The notes: generated from the sequence alone by a model not told the origin. Positions 9,031 to 16,180 are shown, counted from the stretch's first letter. The stretch: DNA of 38,585 bases from Candidatus Pelethosoma merdigallinarum (GCA_018716065.1 DVKJ01000024.1:1-38585), one strand, 5' to 3'. Numbers and translations: made by a program.

Positions 9031-9540
9031 ATGTTCTACGTTAATTGTTTTTTATTATATTCTATATTAGGTTATTTATTAGAAACTATTGCGGCTTTTG
9101 TAACGAAAAGTCATTTTAAAAGTGGAATTCTTTTTGGACCTTGGACGCCTGTTTATGGTTTAGGAGCAGTCTTAATTATCTTTATTTCTCATTATTTCTT
9201 TGCTCAACTACACCTACCAAGGTGGAAAGAAACGATTATTGTATTCATCATTATTACCGCTGTTTTAACTTTACTGGAATGGATTGGTGGAGTTGGAATT
9301 GAATTTTTATTTAAAAAAGTATTTTGGGATTATAGTGATGACCCCACATCTATTGGTCATTATATTTCCATTCGTATGAGTCTTATATGGGGATTAGGAT
9401 CTATGATCTTTATTTATGTTATTTATCCTTTCTTAAAAAACTTTATTAAACATATCCCAATGTACGTTACTATTCCCATTCTCTTACTTTTTATATTTGA
9501 TACCGTATATACAATTGTTACTAAGGAAAAGATTACTTAA
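9031..9540 (+). CDS. Putative ABC_trans_CmpB-type membrane protein
   Basis: This 169-aa protein has about five hydrophobic segments and the family pattern FLLYSILGYLLE at the N-terminus, followed by GILFGPWTPVYGLGA. These match the Pfam group called ABC_trans_CmpB (DUF1113), common in gut Firmicutes. Despite the name there is no ATPase partner here and no proven transport activity. AGGTGATGG precedes the ATG. It lies between the ychF terminator and the surface-protein promoter, with no clear promoter of its own. Confidence 0.75.
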   Translation: MFYVNCFLLYSILGYLLETIAAFVTKSHFKSGILFGPWTPVYGLGAVLIIFISHYFFAQLHLPRWKETIIVFIIITAVLTLLEWIGGVGIEFLFKKVFWDYSDDPTSIGHYISIRMSLIWGLGSMIFIYVIYPFLKNFIKHIPMYVTIPILLLFIFDTVYTIVTKEKIT

Positions 9541-9541
9541 C

Positions 9542-9560
9542 TGTTTGCAAATTGCAAACA
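9542..9560. promoter_or_regulatory. 19-bp palindrome, operator-like
   Basis: TGTTTGCAAATTGCAAACA is a perfect inverted repeat with 9-bp arms around a single A. It starts 2 bases after the preceding stop and ends 28 bases before the -35 of the surface-protein gene. There is no T-run, so it is more likely a dimeric-repressor or activator site than a terminator. Confidence 0.6.
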
Positions 9561-9570
9561 TACGTCCATT

Positions 9571-9579
9571 GGGGGGGGG
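9571..9579 (+). repeat. Nine-G homopolymer upstream of the -35
   Basis: A run of nine G lies 9 bp before the -35 of the surface-protein promoter, in an otherwise AT-rich intergenic region. Such tracts change length by slipped-strand mispairing and can switch or tune promoters. A sequencing or assembly error in length is possible. Confidence 0.9.
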
Positions 9580-9588
9580 TATTTGGTA

Positions 9589-9618
9589 TTGACAAATACT
9601 TCTCTTTTTTTGTACAAT
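9589..9618 (+). promoter_or_regulatory. Promoter of the surface-protein gene
   Basis: A perfect TTGACA (9589-9594) and TACAAT (9613-9618) are 18 bp apart. A 7-bp inverted repeat, GTATTTG (9579-9585) and CAAATAC (9593-9599), overlaps the -35 and begins at the last G of the homopolymer. Confidence 0.8.
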
Positions 9619-9665
9619 GAATAAGAAGACTAGACTTGTATCATAATAAGAATAGGGTGTATATT

Positions 9666-12320
9666 ATGAAACTAAAAAGAAAAATCAAGAGAAAATGGGA
9701 AAATATCGGTACGAATCAAAAGATGATGATGGTATTCGTTAGTTTACTTTTCTTTATTACGGTAGGTTATGCGGCAATTAACCAAGTACTTAAAATAACG
9801 GGTTATGCAAGTCTTGATAAAGGTGACGGCATGATTTTTACCAGTGTTGGAATCAATAATAATAATCAAGCAACTATAGAGAAAGATGCCTCTATCAAAG
9901 CCAAAACATTAGTAAATACTCAAATAAGTTTTCAAAGTGCAGGATCCATAACATTTAATGTATCCGCACAAAATCAAGGAACTACAGATGCGAAGCTCAT
10001 TGAAATCAAAGGATTAGAAGAAAGTAACATCAAAGAACCCACTTGTATTCAAATATCTGTACAAGAACACAATGTAGGAGATTTAGTTTTCCCAAGTCAA
10101 ATCAAAAACTTTACGATTACCATAACGAGTACATGTTCAACTTATTCAAGTAAAGAACTAGATTTACATTTTGTCTATGAAAAACAAGAGACCATTAATG
10201 GAGTATTACCAGTACCTACTTTAGGAAGTACTACTACAGATTTATTAAATAATAGTGGTGATGGAACTTACAATTATATGGATGGAACATATTTAAAAGG
10301 AGAACAAGATTCTAATTATATTTGGTTTGATGGGTTCATGTGGCGAATCATGGGTAAAAATAGTGATGGAAGTATTCGTATGATTACCGAAGAAAATGTA
10401 ACAGGAATCCCATGGGGAGCAAGTAAGACTGCCCAAGATTATGACAATAGTTATGTGAATGATTGGTTAAATAATTATTTTTATCCAAAGTTAGAACATA
10501 AAGATTTACTTGTAAATCAAACATGGTGTAGTGAAACAACAACTTCTTCATCTTCATCAAGAACAACCTGTACTAGTAATTTATCCAGTGTACAGAAACC
10601 TATTGGTTTATTATCATTGGATGAATATAATCTGGCAAGTGGCGGTTCAAGTTATTTAGATATATCACAATATTTTTGGACAACTACGCCAAATAGTGCC
10701 TCGTATGCGTGGAGCGTGTACAACAGTGGCATTGCGGGCAACGGCTATGTGACGAATGGGCTCGGTGTTCGCCCAGTTGTAGGGATTTCCTCTGATACGA
10801 CCATTACCGGAGGTAATGGTACTCTAACAGAACCATATGTGATCGGAGAAGTAAGTGATGTCACAGGAAGTTTAAAAGATAACAGTCATGTAGGAGAATA
10901 TGTAACGTATGCAGGAAGAAATTATCGTGTAGTAGAAACATCAAATCAAGGAACAAAATTAATCTTAGATGGATATTATGATAGTAATAATGATGGAATA
11001 ATAGAAGAATCCGATAAAATGACATATGGAGAAAATTGTACATTATGTACAACCATAAATGAAGATAGCTTTGTTAATTGGATCAGTAATAATAATGAAG
11101 TAGATAAAAATAAGCTAGTTTCAACAACATGGTATCGAGGAGATAATTTTGACTATGAGGATAATTATAAAGATAATTTAGAAAGTATAAGTAACCCTTA
11201 CGTTGGAAGAGTTGGATTAATACGAGTAGGTGAAATGTTATCGGGACAAAGTGAAACCATTCTTTCAAAGAATCATACAACAAGTAATAGTTATAATAAT
11301 GCTCAACATTATTGGACAACTACGCCATATAGTGCATCGAATGCGTGGCGCGTGAGCAACTATGGCAGTGCGTACAGCCACAATGTGACGGGTGCGTACG
11401 GTGTCCGCCCAGTTATCATGATCCACCCAGGGGTTCCTATTACAGGAGGACAAGGAACACCAAATGAGCCATATACATTAGGAGAAGCTCCACTAACAGC
11501 AGCTCAATATTTAATTAAAAATAAATTAAGTAGTGATATTAATACGAGTCCAACAAATGGACTGTTTGCGATCGGAAATAGTGGCGAGTTAACGACTTCA
11601 ACTTCTCCAAGAGAATATCGATATATCGGAGCTAATCCAGATAATTACATTCAATTTAACAATGAATTATGGCGAATTATTGGAATTTTTGAAGGACAAT
11701 TAAAAATTATCAGAAAAGATTTATTAGAAAATAAAACATGGGATGATGGTGGTACTACTAATTGGAATGATAAGCCCATGCAAAAGTATTTTAATGGAGA
11801 ATATTTAGAAGGAATGGACGAATCGTCACAAAATAAAATAGCTGATTACACTTGGAAATTAGGTGGTAGTAGTACTTGGGATGATGTAACTGCTCAGATG
11901 TTTTATGAATTGGAAAGAGGGTCTTTAACTTCAACTGGAGATTCAACAGAATGGAGAGGAAAAATTGCTTTAATGTATCCAAGTGATTATGGATTTTCAA
12001 CCAGTGGAGGAAGTACAACGAATCGAAGTAGTTGTTTAGCTACAGCATTATTTAGCTGGTATAGTGCGAATGATTGTAAAAATAATAGTTGGTTATATGA
12101 TAGTTCCAATGATCAATGGACTTTAACTCCGTTTGTACTCGCACGAACACGCGCGCCTAGTATAGGAGCTCCTTTGTCATACATTCTATATAAAAGTGGA
12201 GATGTCGATCTTATGGATGAATTTTCTTCTTATAGTGCTCGTCCTACATTATATCTCCAACCTACTGTAGAAATCGCTTCCGGTATAGGAACAAGTTCTG
12301 ATCCATATATCTTAAAATAA
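9666..12320 (+). CDS. Exported repeat surface protein with two DGR-like variable regions
   Basis: This 884-aa protein has a basic N-terminus (residues 1-25) and one hydrophobic export or anchor segment (about 28-45), followed by a GYAxI...ITGYA stretch reminiscent of SipW-dependent or camelysin-like exported proteins. After a beta-rich region come three related modules, each with a [YF]xxFxxxxWRI[MI]G-like strand. Modules 1 and 2 each end in a WTTTP...AW.V...GVRPV segment (residues 338-371 and 550-583) resembling DUF6273/C-type-lectin-like targets of diversity-generating retroelements. Module 3 ends in a related but non-variable SARPTLYL segment. The two variable segments are about 56-57% G+C against AT-rich surroundings. 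The ATG at 9666 follows AGGGTG; the earlier TTG frame has no ribosome site. No reverse transcriptase lies in the window. Confidence 0.8.
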   Translation: MKLKRKIKRKWENIGTNQKMMMVFVSLLFFITVGYAAINQVLKITGYASLDKGDGMIFTSVGINNNNQATIEKDASIKAKTLVNTQISFQSAGSITFNVSAQNQGTTDAKLIEIKGLEESNIKEPTCIQISVQEHNVGDLVFPSQIKNFTITITSTCSTYSSKELDLHFVYEKQETINGVLPVPTLGSTTTDLLNNSGDGTYNYMDGTYLKGEQDSNYIWFDGFMWRIMGKNSDGSIRMITEENVTGIPWGASKTAQDYDNSYVNDWLNNYFYPKLEHKDLLVNQTWCSETTTSSSSSRTTCTSNLSSVQKPIGLLSLDEYNLASGGSSYLDISQYFWTTTPNSASYAWSVYNSGIAGNGYVTNGLGVRPVVGISSDTTITGGNGTLTEPYVIGEVSDVTGSLKDNSHVGEYVTYAGRNYRVVETSNQGTKLILDGYYDSNNDGIIEESDKMTYGENCTLCTTINEDSFVNWISNNNEVDKNKLVSTTWYRGDNFDYEDNYKDNLESISNPYVGRVGLIRVGEMLSGQSETILSKNHTTSNSYNNAQHYWTTTPYSASNAWRVSNYGSAYSHNVTGAYGVRPVIMIHPGVPITGGQGTPNEPYTLGEAPLTAAQYLIKNKLSSDINTSPTNGLFAIGNSGELTTSTSPREYRYIGANPDNYIQFNNELWRIIGIFEGQLKIIRKDLLENKTWDDGGTTNWNDKPMQKYFNGEYLEGMDESSQNKIADYTWKLGGSSTWDDVTAQMFYELERGSLTSTGDSTEWRGKIALMYPSDYGFSTSGGSTTNRSSCLATALFSWYSANDCKNNSWLYDSSNDQWTLTPFVLARTRAPSIGAPLSYILYKSGDVDLMDEFSSYSARPTLYLQPTVEIASGIGTSSDPYILK
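10677..10778 (+). repeat. DGR-like variable region VR1
   Basis: This 102-bp segment encodes residues 338-371 of the surface protein and aligns without gaps to 11313-11414. The copies share 81 of 102 bases. Differences fall almost only at codon positions 1 and 2, mostly where one copy has A. The shared end GGTGT(T/C)CGCCCAGTT is a candidate homing-initiation end. Confidence 0.65.
11313..11414 (+). repeat. DGR-like variable region VR2
   Basis: This is the second copy, encoding residues 550-583, in the same frame and of the same length as VR1. Sites that read TAC, AGC, CAC, TAT or GGT here correspond to other AAY-derived codons in VR1, as expected if both were copied from one AAC/AAT-rich template with adenine mutagenesis. 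Confidence 0.65.
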
Positions 12321-12348
12321 TGTTCATTTATTAAAAATTTTTTCATAT

Positions 12349-12382
12349 ACTAGTACTGATGAATATGAGTACTAGTTTTTTT
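12349..12382 (+). terminator. Intrinsic terminator of the surface-protein gene
   Basis: ACTAGTACT (12349-12357) and AGTACTAGT (12368-12376) form a perfect 9-bp stem followed by seven T. Confidence 0.9.
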
Positions 12383-12461
12383 GTGGGATAAAATGTGTGA
12401 TTTAGAAGATTGTTCTTATGAAAAAGAGAACGTGAAAATAAAAAATAATCTAAATATCATA

Positions 12462-12490
12462 TTTACTTTTCTAGAAAAGTTTGTTATAAT
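12462..12490 (+). promoter_or_regulatory. Promoter of rpsF-ssb-rpsR
   Basis: TTTACT (12462-12467) and a perfect TATAAT (12485-12490) are 17 bp apart. The start of transcription would be near 12497, giving a leader of about 65 nt. Confidence 0.75.
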
Positions 12491-12512
12491 CTTAGACGAG
12501 TATTCAATTACT

Positions 12513-12550
12513 CCTTGCTTTTATGTGGATAAAAGCCGAAAGACCAAAGG
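12513..12550 (+). ncRNA. S6:S18-binding mRNA leader element
   Basis: CCTT (12513-12516) pairs with AAGG (12547-12550). Inside, GCTTTTAT (12517-12524) pairs with ATAAAAGC (12529-12536) under a GTGG loop, and the 3' side carries a CCG-containing bulge (CCGAAAGACC). This matches the known S6:S18 motif, in which the S6-S18 dimer represses its own operon. It lies just before rpsF, with the ribosome site immediately after. Confidence 0.75.
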
Positions 12551-12563
12551 GAGGAGGATAAAC

Positions 12564-12854
12564 ATGAAAAATTATGAAATTATGTTTATTGTGAAACCTA
12601 CATTAAGTGAAGAAGAAGTTAAGAAAGTTGTTTCTAACTTTGAAAATGTTCTTACTTCAAATGGTGCGACAATAACAGAAAACAAGGCTATGGGACAAAG
12701 AGAATTAGCTTATGAAATCAAAAAATTCAATAGTGGATATTATTTCTTATTTACTTTAGAAGCTAAAGATGATAAAGCTATTAAAGAATTTGATCGTTTA
12801 GCTTTAATTAGTAATGATATTATTCGTCATTTAATTACAAATTTAGAGAAATAA
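12564..12854 (+). CDS. rpsF: 30S ribosomal protein S6
   Basis: This 96-aa protein begins [12 protein letters not shown] and contains the [11 protein letters not shown] and [10 protein letters not shown] strands of S6. It binds S18 and helix 22-23 of 16S rRNA on the platform of the small subunit. The ATG at 12564 follows GGAGGAGG; a longer open frame from 12381 reads through the promoter and the leader hairpin and is not used. First gene of rpsF-ssb-rpsR, the same order as in B. subtilis. Confidence 0.97.
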   Translation: MKNYEIMFIVKPTLSEEEVKKVVSNFENVLTSNGATITENKAMGQRELAYEIKKFNSGYYFLFTLEAKDDKAIKEFDRLALISNDIIRHLITNLEK

Positions 12855-12867
12855 GAAGGTGAGTCAC

Positions 12868-13356
12868 ATGAATCGTGTTGTTTTAATAGGAAGATTAACT
12901 GCAAAACCTGAATTACGTTATACTGGGTCTAATTTACCATATACAAGATTTAGTGTTGCAGTCAATCGTAATTTTACAAATGCTCAAGGGCAAAGAGAAG
13001 CTGATTTTATTAATATCGTTGTTTGGAGAAAACAAGCAGAGAATGTTTGTAATTTCTTAAACAAAGGTAGTTTAGTAGCAATTGAAGGAAGAATTCAAAC
13101 AGGAAGTTATGATGCACAAGATGGAAGTAAGCGTTATACTACGGAAGTAGTCGCAGACTCTGTTCAATTCTTAGAATCTAAGGGACAAAGAGAAGCAAGC
13201 ACTTCTAATAGTGGAAATACAATGAGTCCTTATGATTATCAAACACCAAGTACTCCAAGTCCACAAACTAATTTTACAAATAATGTTAGTGTGGAAGATG
13301 ATCCATTTGCGGATTTTGGAGATACGGTTTCCATTGATGATAACTTCTTAGACTAA
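12868..13356 (+). CDS. ssb: Single-stranded DNA-binding protein
   Basis: This 162-aa protein has an N-terminal OB fold ([48 protein letters not shown]) of about 105 residues. A disordered Ser/Asn/Pro-rich linker and the acidic tip DDPFADFG...DDNFLD follow; this tip recruits repair and replication partners. The sequence does not end in the classic DDDIPF but keeps its acidic-Phe character. The ATG at 12868 is preferred; an in-frame GTG at 12859 overlaps the AAGGTGAG ribosome site. Regulation is shared with rpsF. Confidence 0.96.
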   Translation: MNRVVLIGRLTAKPELRYTGSNLPYTRFSVAVNRNFTNAQGQREADFINIVVWRKQAENVCNFLNKGSLVAIEGRIQTGSYDAQDGSKRYTTEVVADSVQFLESKGQREASTSNSGNTMSPYDYQTPSTPSPQTNFTNNVSVEDDPFADFGDTVSIDDNFLD

Positions 13357-13372
13357 TAAAGGAGGGTTACAC

Positions 13373-13597
13373 ATGGCAGAATTTTATAGAAAAAAACGTA
13401 AAAAATGTTTACTTTGCGAAAAAGGTGAAGATGTAGTTAATTATAAAAATGTTGATGTTATTAAAAAGTTTATCAGTCCAGATAAAGGAAAAATTCTAAA
13501 CAGAAAACGTACTGGTACTTGTTCAATGCATCAAAGAGTGGTTGCTCGTGAAGTAAAAAAAGCACGTTTCATGGCATTAATTCCATTCGTTAAATAA
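13373..13597 (+). CDS. rpsR: 30S ribosomal protein S18
   Basis: This 74-aa protein shows the S18 core KNVDVIKKFISPDKGKI and RKRTGTCSMHQRVVAREVKKARFMALIPF. It forms a dimer with S6 on the ribosome and on the leader of this operon. The N-terminal CLLCEKG has a CxxC pair, as in zinc-type S18 proteins; only part of the metal site is visible. GGAGG precedes the ATG and a terminator follows. Confidence 0.97.
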   Translation: MAEFYRKKRKKCLLCEKGEDVVNYKNVDVIKKFISPDKGKILNRKRTGTCSMHQRVVAREVKKARFMALIPFVK

Positions 13598-13627
13598 TAG
13601 GTAGTATGATTTGCTATCTATTTTTTT
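13597..13627 (+). terminator. Intrinsic terminator of rpsF-ssb-rpsR
   Basis: ATAGGTAG (13597-13604) pairs with CTATCTAT (13614-13621) with one G-T pair, followed by T-rich sequence. The stem begins at the rpsR stop. Confidence 0.75.
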
Positions 13628-13639
13628 ATCCCTATCAAT

Positions 13640-13667
13640 TTGACAAAACAAAAAAATGGTGTAATAT
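13640..13667 (+). promoter_or_regulatory. Promoter of the 13.7-kb gene pair
   Basis: A perfect TTGACA (13640-13645) is followed after 16 bp by TAATAT (13662-13667). It would drive the two small unknown genes that follow. Confidence 0.7.
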
Positions 13668-13704
13668 ACCAATCACGCGCTATTAGATGAAAGGGGGAAC
13701 TTAT

Positions 13705-14166
13705 ATGTTTCATACAACAGAGAAAAAAGTAGGAAGAAAAAGTAAAACACGTCTTACGTTAAAAGAGATCAATAATTATGTTTTATCATATTTGAAATTG
13801 CCGATGGAAGCTCGAATCATAGATATGAATTATATAGACAATAGTTTTTATTTTCATATAAAAATTGGAATGCAAAATGTAAATAGTCGCGTAAATGCAT
13901 CGGATCTTGTGAGATATATTAACATTTTATCTCCAATTGAATATAAAAAATATAATGGACCTATGGATTTTTATAGAGAATATTATAAAGATTTATTAGA
14001 ATTTTATCGTAAAGAAATTTTAAAACGTTATGGAGAAGATATCACAAAATATAATTATGTAACAACTAGTGGTGATCAAATTTTACTTGAGCATGATCAA
14101 GAGTATTTGATGGTAAATCAAAAAGATTATAGAGGTTATCAAAACACTCTAAAGAAAATTAAATAG
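13705..14166 (+). CDS. Conserved-looking hypothetical protein
   Basis: I do not recognise this 153-aa soluble protein. It opens with a basic stretch (KKVGRKSKTRLT), then LKEINNYVLSYLKLPMEARI, and is rich in Tyr and Lys throughout. There is no signal peptide or membrane segment. The ATG at 13705 follows GGGGGAAC with good spacing; an in-frame ATG at 13687 precedes that site. It has its own promoter and is cotranscribed with the 57-aa gene that follows 15 bases later. A nucleic-acid-binding role would fit the charge but is a guess. Confidence 0.75.
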   Translation: MFHTTEKKVGRKSKTRLTLKEINNYVLSYLKLPMEARIIDMNYIDNSFYFHIKIGMQNVNSRVNASDLVRYINILSPIEYKKYNGPMDFYREYYKDLLEFYRKEILKRYGEDITKYNYVTTSGDQILLEHDQEYLMVNQKDYRGYQNTLKKIK

Positions 14167-14181
14167 AAAAGAGGGAAAAAT

Positions 14182-14355
14182 ATGGAACTTAAATTAAATC
14201 CAATAGTTATTAAAAAGATTTCAACAGCTGCGGGAGAGGCGACATTAAAGAGAATCGATAATGTATTCTATATCGATGTTGTAAATGTGAATGCGCAAAA
14301 AGCAGAAGAAAGACGTCTTGCAGCCGCTGTTAAAAGTTTAACTTTAGTTAAATAA
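14182..14355 (+). CDS. Small hypothetical protein, 57 aa
   Basis: The gene has a clear GAGGG site and an ATG 15 bases after the preceding stop. The product alternates a beta-like N-terminal half (NPIVIKK, NVFYIDVVNVN) with a charged Ala-rich helix (QKAEERRLAAAVKSL). I do not recognise a family. Its position before the shared terminator makes it the second gene of a two-gene unit. Confidence 0.65.
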   Translation: MELKLNPIVIKKISTAAGEATLKRIDNVFYIDVVNVNAQKAEERRLAAAVKSLTLVK

Positions 14356-14359
14356 CCAA

Positions 14360-14396
14360 AAAGAATATCCAGTGAATTTGGATATTCTTTTATTTT
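14360..14396. terminator. Bidirectional terminator between converging genes
   Basis: AAAGAATATCC (14360-14370) and GGATATTCTTT (14380-14390) form a perfect 11-bp stem with T-runs outward on both strands. It serves the plus-strand small gene and gpsA on the minus strand, whose stop overlaps the stem. Confidence 0.85.
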
Positions 14397-15358
14397 TCAA
14401 CTAAGAAAGTTAATAATTCTTGTGGTTTATGATCATGATAGATAATATTATAAATTAACTCAATAATAGGCATATCAATCTGTTTTTCTTTTCCGAATTG
14501 ATGAATGGAGTCTAAGGTATATAATCCTTCAATGGTAGTATTTTCTCTATATTGTTGGATGGTATCTGGATTTGTTTCGGAACCAATTAAATGACCAAAA
14601 GAGAAATTACGACTCTTTGGACTAGTACAAGTAAGAAGTAAATCTCCGAAGCCTGCAAAAGAGAGGATGGTTTTCTTATCACCACCAAAGATTTCTAATA
14701 ATTCCGAAATATCATGTAAGGATTCAGTAATAAACATTGCTTTGGTTGACTCTGGTAGTTGCATCCCATCAATCATACCAGCCGCTAAAGCAATGACATT
14801 TTTAATTGCTCCACAAAACTCTACACCTGTAATATCTTTTGTCCTTCTTAATTTTAAGAAGTGATTACAAAATGCTTGTTTTACGACTTGTGCGGTTTCA
14901 TCGTTTTCCGTTCCTAGTGCGAGACCAATTGTTACTTCGTTTACCATATCAATCGCAAAAGTTGGTCCAGAAATCGCCGCAACTCTTGTAGTTGATATCT
15001 CATCCGTAATCATATTATGACAGAAACGACAAGTATTATTTTCCATTCCTTTTGTTGCAATACAAAGATGTTGATCTTTGATATAAGGTTTCATTTGTTC
15101 AATGACAGACCCTAAATATTTAGCAGGTACAGCTATGACAATTAATTCTTTGTCCTTGCACACTTCTTCCATATCATTGGTTATATGAATGGTATCTGAT
15201 AAGTGATAATTATTTAACTTAGGTACCATTCTTTCCTTATTTAATAATTCATATTCTTCTTGAAGTGGAGTCCATACTTGGACACTTCCATGGTTTTTAT
15301 TAATAACGCTTGCAAGGGCAATTCCATAGGCACCTGCCCCTAAAATTCCTATTTTCAT
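14390..15358 (-). CDS. gpsA: Glycerol-3-phosphate dehydrogenase [NAD(P)+]
   Basis: This 322-aa enzyme reduces dihydroxyacetone phosphate to sn-glycerol 3-phosphate for phospholipid synthesis. The Rossmann motif GAGAYG lies at residues 7-12. Other family marks are VPAKYL, the ATKGMEN loop, ISGPTFA, and the catalytic-lysine segment FCGAIKNVIALAAGMIDG. GFGDLLLTCTSPKSRNFSFG completes the active site. The ATG at 15358 follows GAGGTGAAG; an upstream in-frame start at 15382 lies in the -10 element. It is the only substantial minus-strand gene in the window. In B. subtilis gpsA lies elsewhere. Confidence 0.96.
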   Translation of the reverse strand: MKIGILGAGAYGIALASVINKNHGSVQVWTPLQEEYELLNKERMVPKLNNYHLSDTIHITNDMEEVCKDKELIVIAVPAKYLGSVIEQMKPYIKDQHLCIATKGMENNTCRFCHNMITDEISTTRVAAISGPTFAIDMVNEVTIGLALGTENDETAQVVKQAFCNHFLKLRRTKDITGVEFCGAIKNVIALAAGMIDGMQLPESTKAMFITESLHDISELLEIFGGDKKTILSFAGFGDLLLTCTSPKSRNFSFGHLIGSETNPDTIQQYRENTTIEGLYTLDSIHQFGKEKQIDMPIIELIYNIIYHDHKPQELLTFLVEK

Positions 15359-15380
15359 ATCTTCACCTCGAAGTATTACC

Positions 15381-15410
15381 ATTTTATCACATTTCTTTTA
15401 GTTATGACAA
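15381..15410 (-). promoter_or_regulatory. gpsA: gpsA promoter
   Basis: On the minus strand, TTGTCA (15410-15405) and TAAAAT (15386-15381) are 18 bp apart, about 22 bases before the chosen ATG. Confidence 0.65.
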
Positions 15411-15419
15411 TGATTATGA

Positions 15420-15448
15420 TTGACAAACGAATAAACGTTGTATAAGAT
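15420..15448 (+). promoter_or_regulatory. Candidate promoter of the 15.5-kb gene
   Basis: TTGACA (15420-15425) is perfect; TAAGAT (15443-15448) at 17 bp is a 4/6 -10. It is divergent from the gpsA promoter, whose -35 lies only 10 bp away. Confidence 0.6.
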
Positions 15449-15469
15449 AATAAAATGGGAGATGAAAAT

Positions 15470-15937
15470 ATGTATAATTTATATTTTAAATTAAATAATG
15501 AATACGATCAAAAAATTTACATGCGATCTATGAAATATATGACCGCATTAGACGCTTATGGAAATGAATGTGTGGAGATATATGATCCAGAAAAGTTTAT
15601 TTCTGTAGTGGAATACTTTAATCAAGCAGAATATGTTGGAAGATATTTAGTAAATAATGAAGAACAAGCAATAACTTTATTATATGATTCAAAACTATTA
15701 GGTATTGGATACGATGAAAGAAAGGATGAATATGAATTGCTTTCCCGTTCTATTATGGATCGTTATCACCAATCTTTTAACTATCATTTAGCAGAAGAGT
15801 CCAAAGCTGGAGATAAAAATCCACGAGTGATTGTTAGAAGTTTGTTACAAGAACAATTGAAAAAGACAAATGAAAAACATTCTTCTTTTGATCGAGAGAT
15901 CGATTATAATGTCAAAAAGTTAGAACGTGTGAAATAA
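15470..15937 (+). CDS. Hypothetical protein, 155 aa
   Basis: I do not recognise this protein. It is soluble and acidic in the middle, with aromatic-rich strands (NLYFKLNNEYDQKIYM) at the N-terminus and a charged helical C-terminus (RSLLQEQLKKTNEKHSSF, then YNVKKLERVK). No known motif is visible. The ATG at 15470 follows GGGAG with good spacing; an in-frame ATG at 15455 overlaps the ribosome-site region. It has its own promoter and terminator, lying between gpsA and the S10 leader. Confidence 0.7.
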   Translation: MYNLYFKLNNEYDQKIYMRSMKYMTALDAYGNECVEIYDPEKFISVVEYFNQAEYVGRYLVNNEEQAITLLYDSKLLGIGYDERKDEYELLSRSIMDRYHQSFNYHLAEESKAGDKNPRVIVRSLLQEQLKKTNEKHSSFDREIDYNVKKLERVK

Positions 15938-15941
15938 CCAA

Positions 15942-15970
15942 AATGGGAAATATACTTTTCCTATTTTTTC
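15942..15970 (+). terminator. Intrinsic terminator
   Basis: AATGGGAAA (15942-15950) pairs with TTTCCTATT (15957-15965) with one G-T pair and runs into T residues. Confidence 0.75.
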
Positions 15971-16017
15971 TTTACGTAAATAGGTCTTTAAAAAATAAAA
16001 AAAGTCATAAAAAATGC

Positions 16018-16046
16018 TTGCTTTTCATAGAGTTTTATTGTATAAT
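16018..16046 (+). promoter_or_regulatory. S10 operon promoter
   Basis: TTGCTT (16018-16023) and a perfect TATAAT (16041-16046) are 17 bp apart. Transcription would start near 16053. Confidence 0.75.
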
Positions 16047-16052
16047 TTTGAA

Positions 16053-16175
16053 TGTGTGGCACGCATAGATGTGTGAGGTTGCTGATACACCTGGTGGAGT
16101 TGTTAAATAAACATTGCTGGGAAATCAGGTTTTTACACGGAGCGAGTCTATACCAGATATAGGCGAAGGGAGGAA
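16053..16175 (+). ncRNA. Structured leader of the S10 operon
   Basis: About 128 nt separate the start of transcription from rpsJ. Visible stems are CACGCA/TGTGTG (16060-16065, 16070-16075), ACCTG/CAGGT (16089-16093, 16126-16130) and GTCTATA/TATAGGC (16146-16152, 16158-16164). The last lies just before the GGGAGG ribosome site. A GAGGTTGCTGATACACC core resembles leaders I recall before rpsJ in other Firmicutes. Autogenous control, by L4 as in E. coli, is a possibility only. Confidence 0.55.
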
Positions 16176-16180
16176 CAAAC

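Noticed and set aside
10384-12018. Several minus-strand open frames inside the surface-protein gene
   Set aside because: They have no ribosome sites, and their His/Tyr/Leu-rich translations are mirror images of the repetitive coding strand.
11940-12320. Third variable region at the end of the surface protein
   Set aside because: The last module ends SARPTLYL instead of GVRPV, is AT-rich like the rest of the gene, and does not align base by base to VR1 and VR2.
12524-12532. TGTGGATAA (perfect DnaA-box complement) as a DnaA site; also 30073-30081
   Set aside because: The first is part of the S6:S18 leader stem and loop; the second encodes conserved L17 residues. Both are isolated.
12381-12563. 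N-terminal extension of S6
   Set aside because: The in-frame extension runs through the promoter and the S6:S18 leader, has no ribosome site and no similarity to S6.
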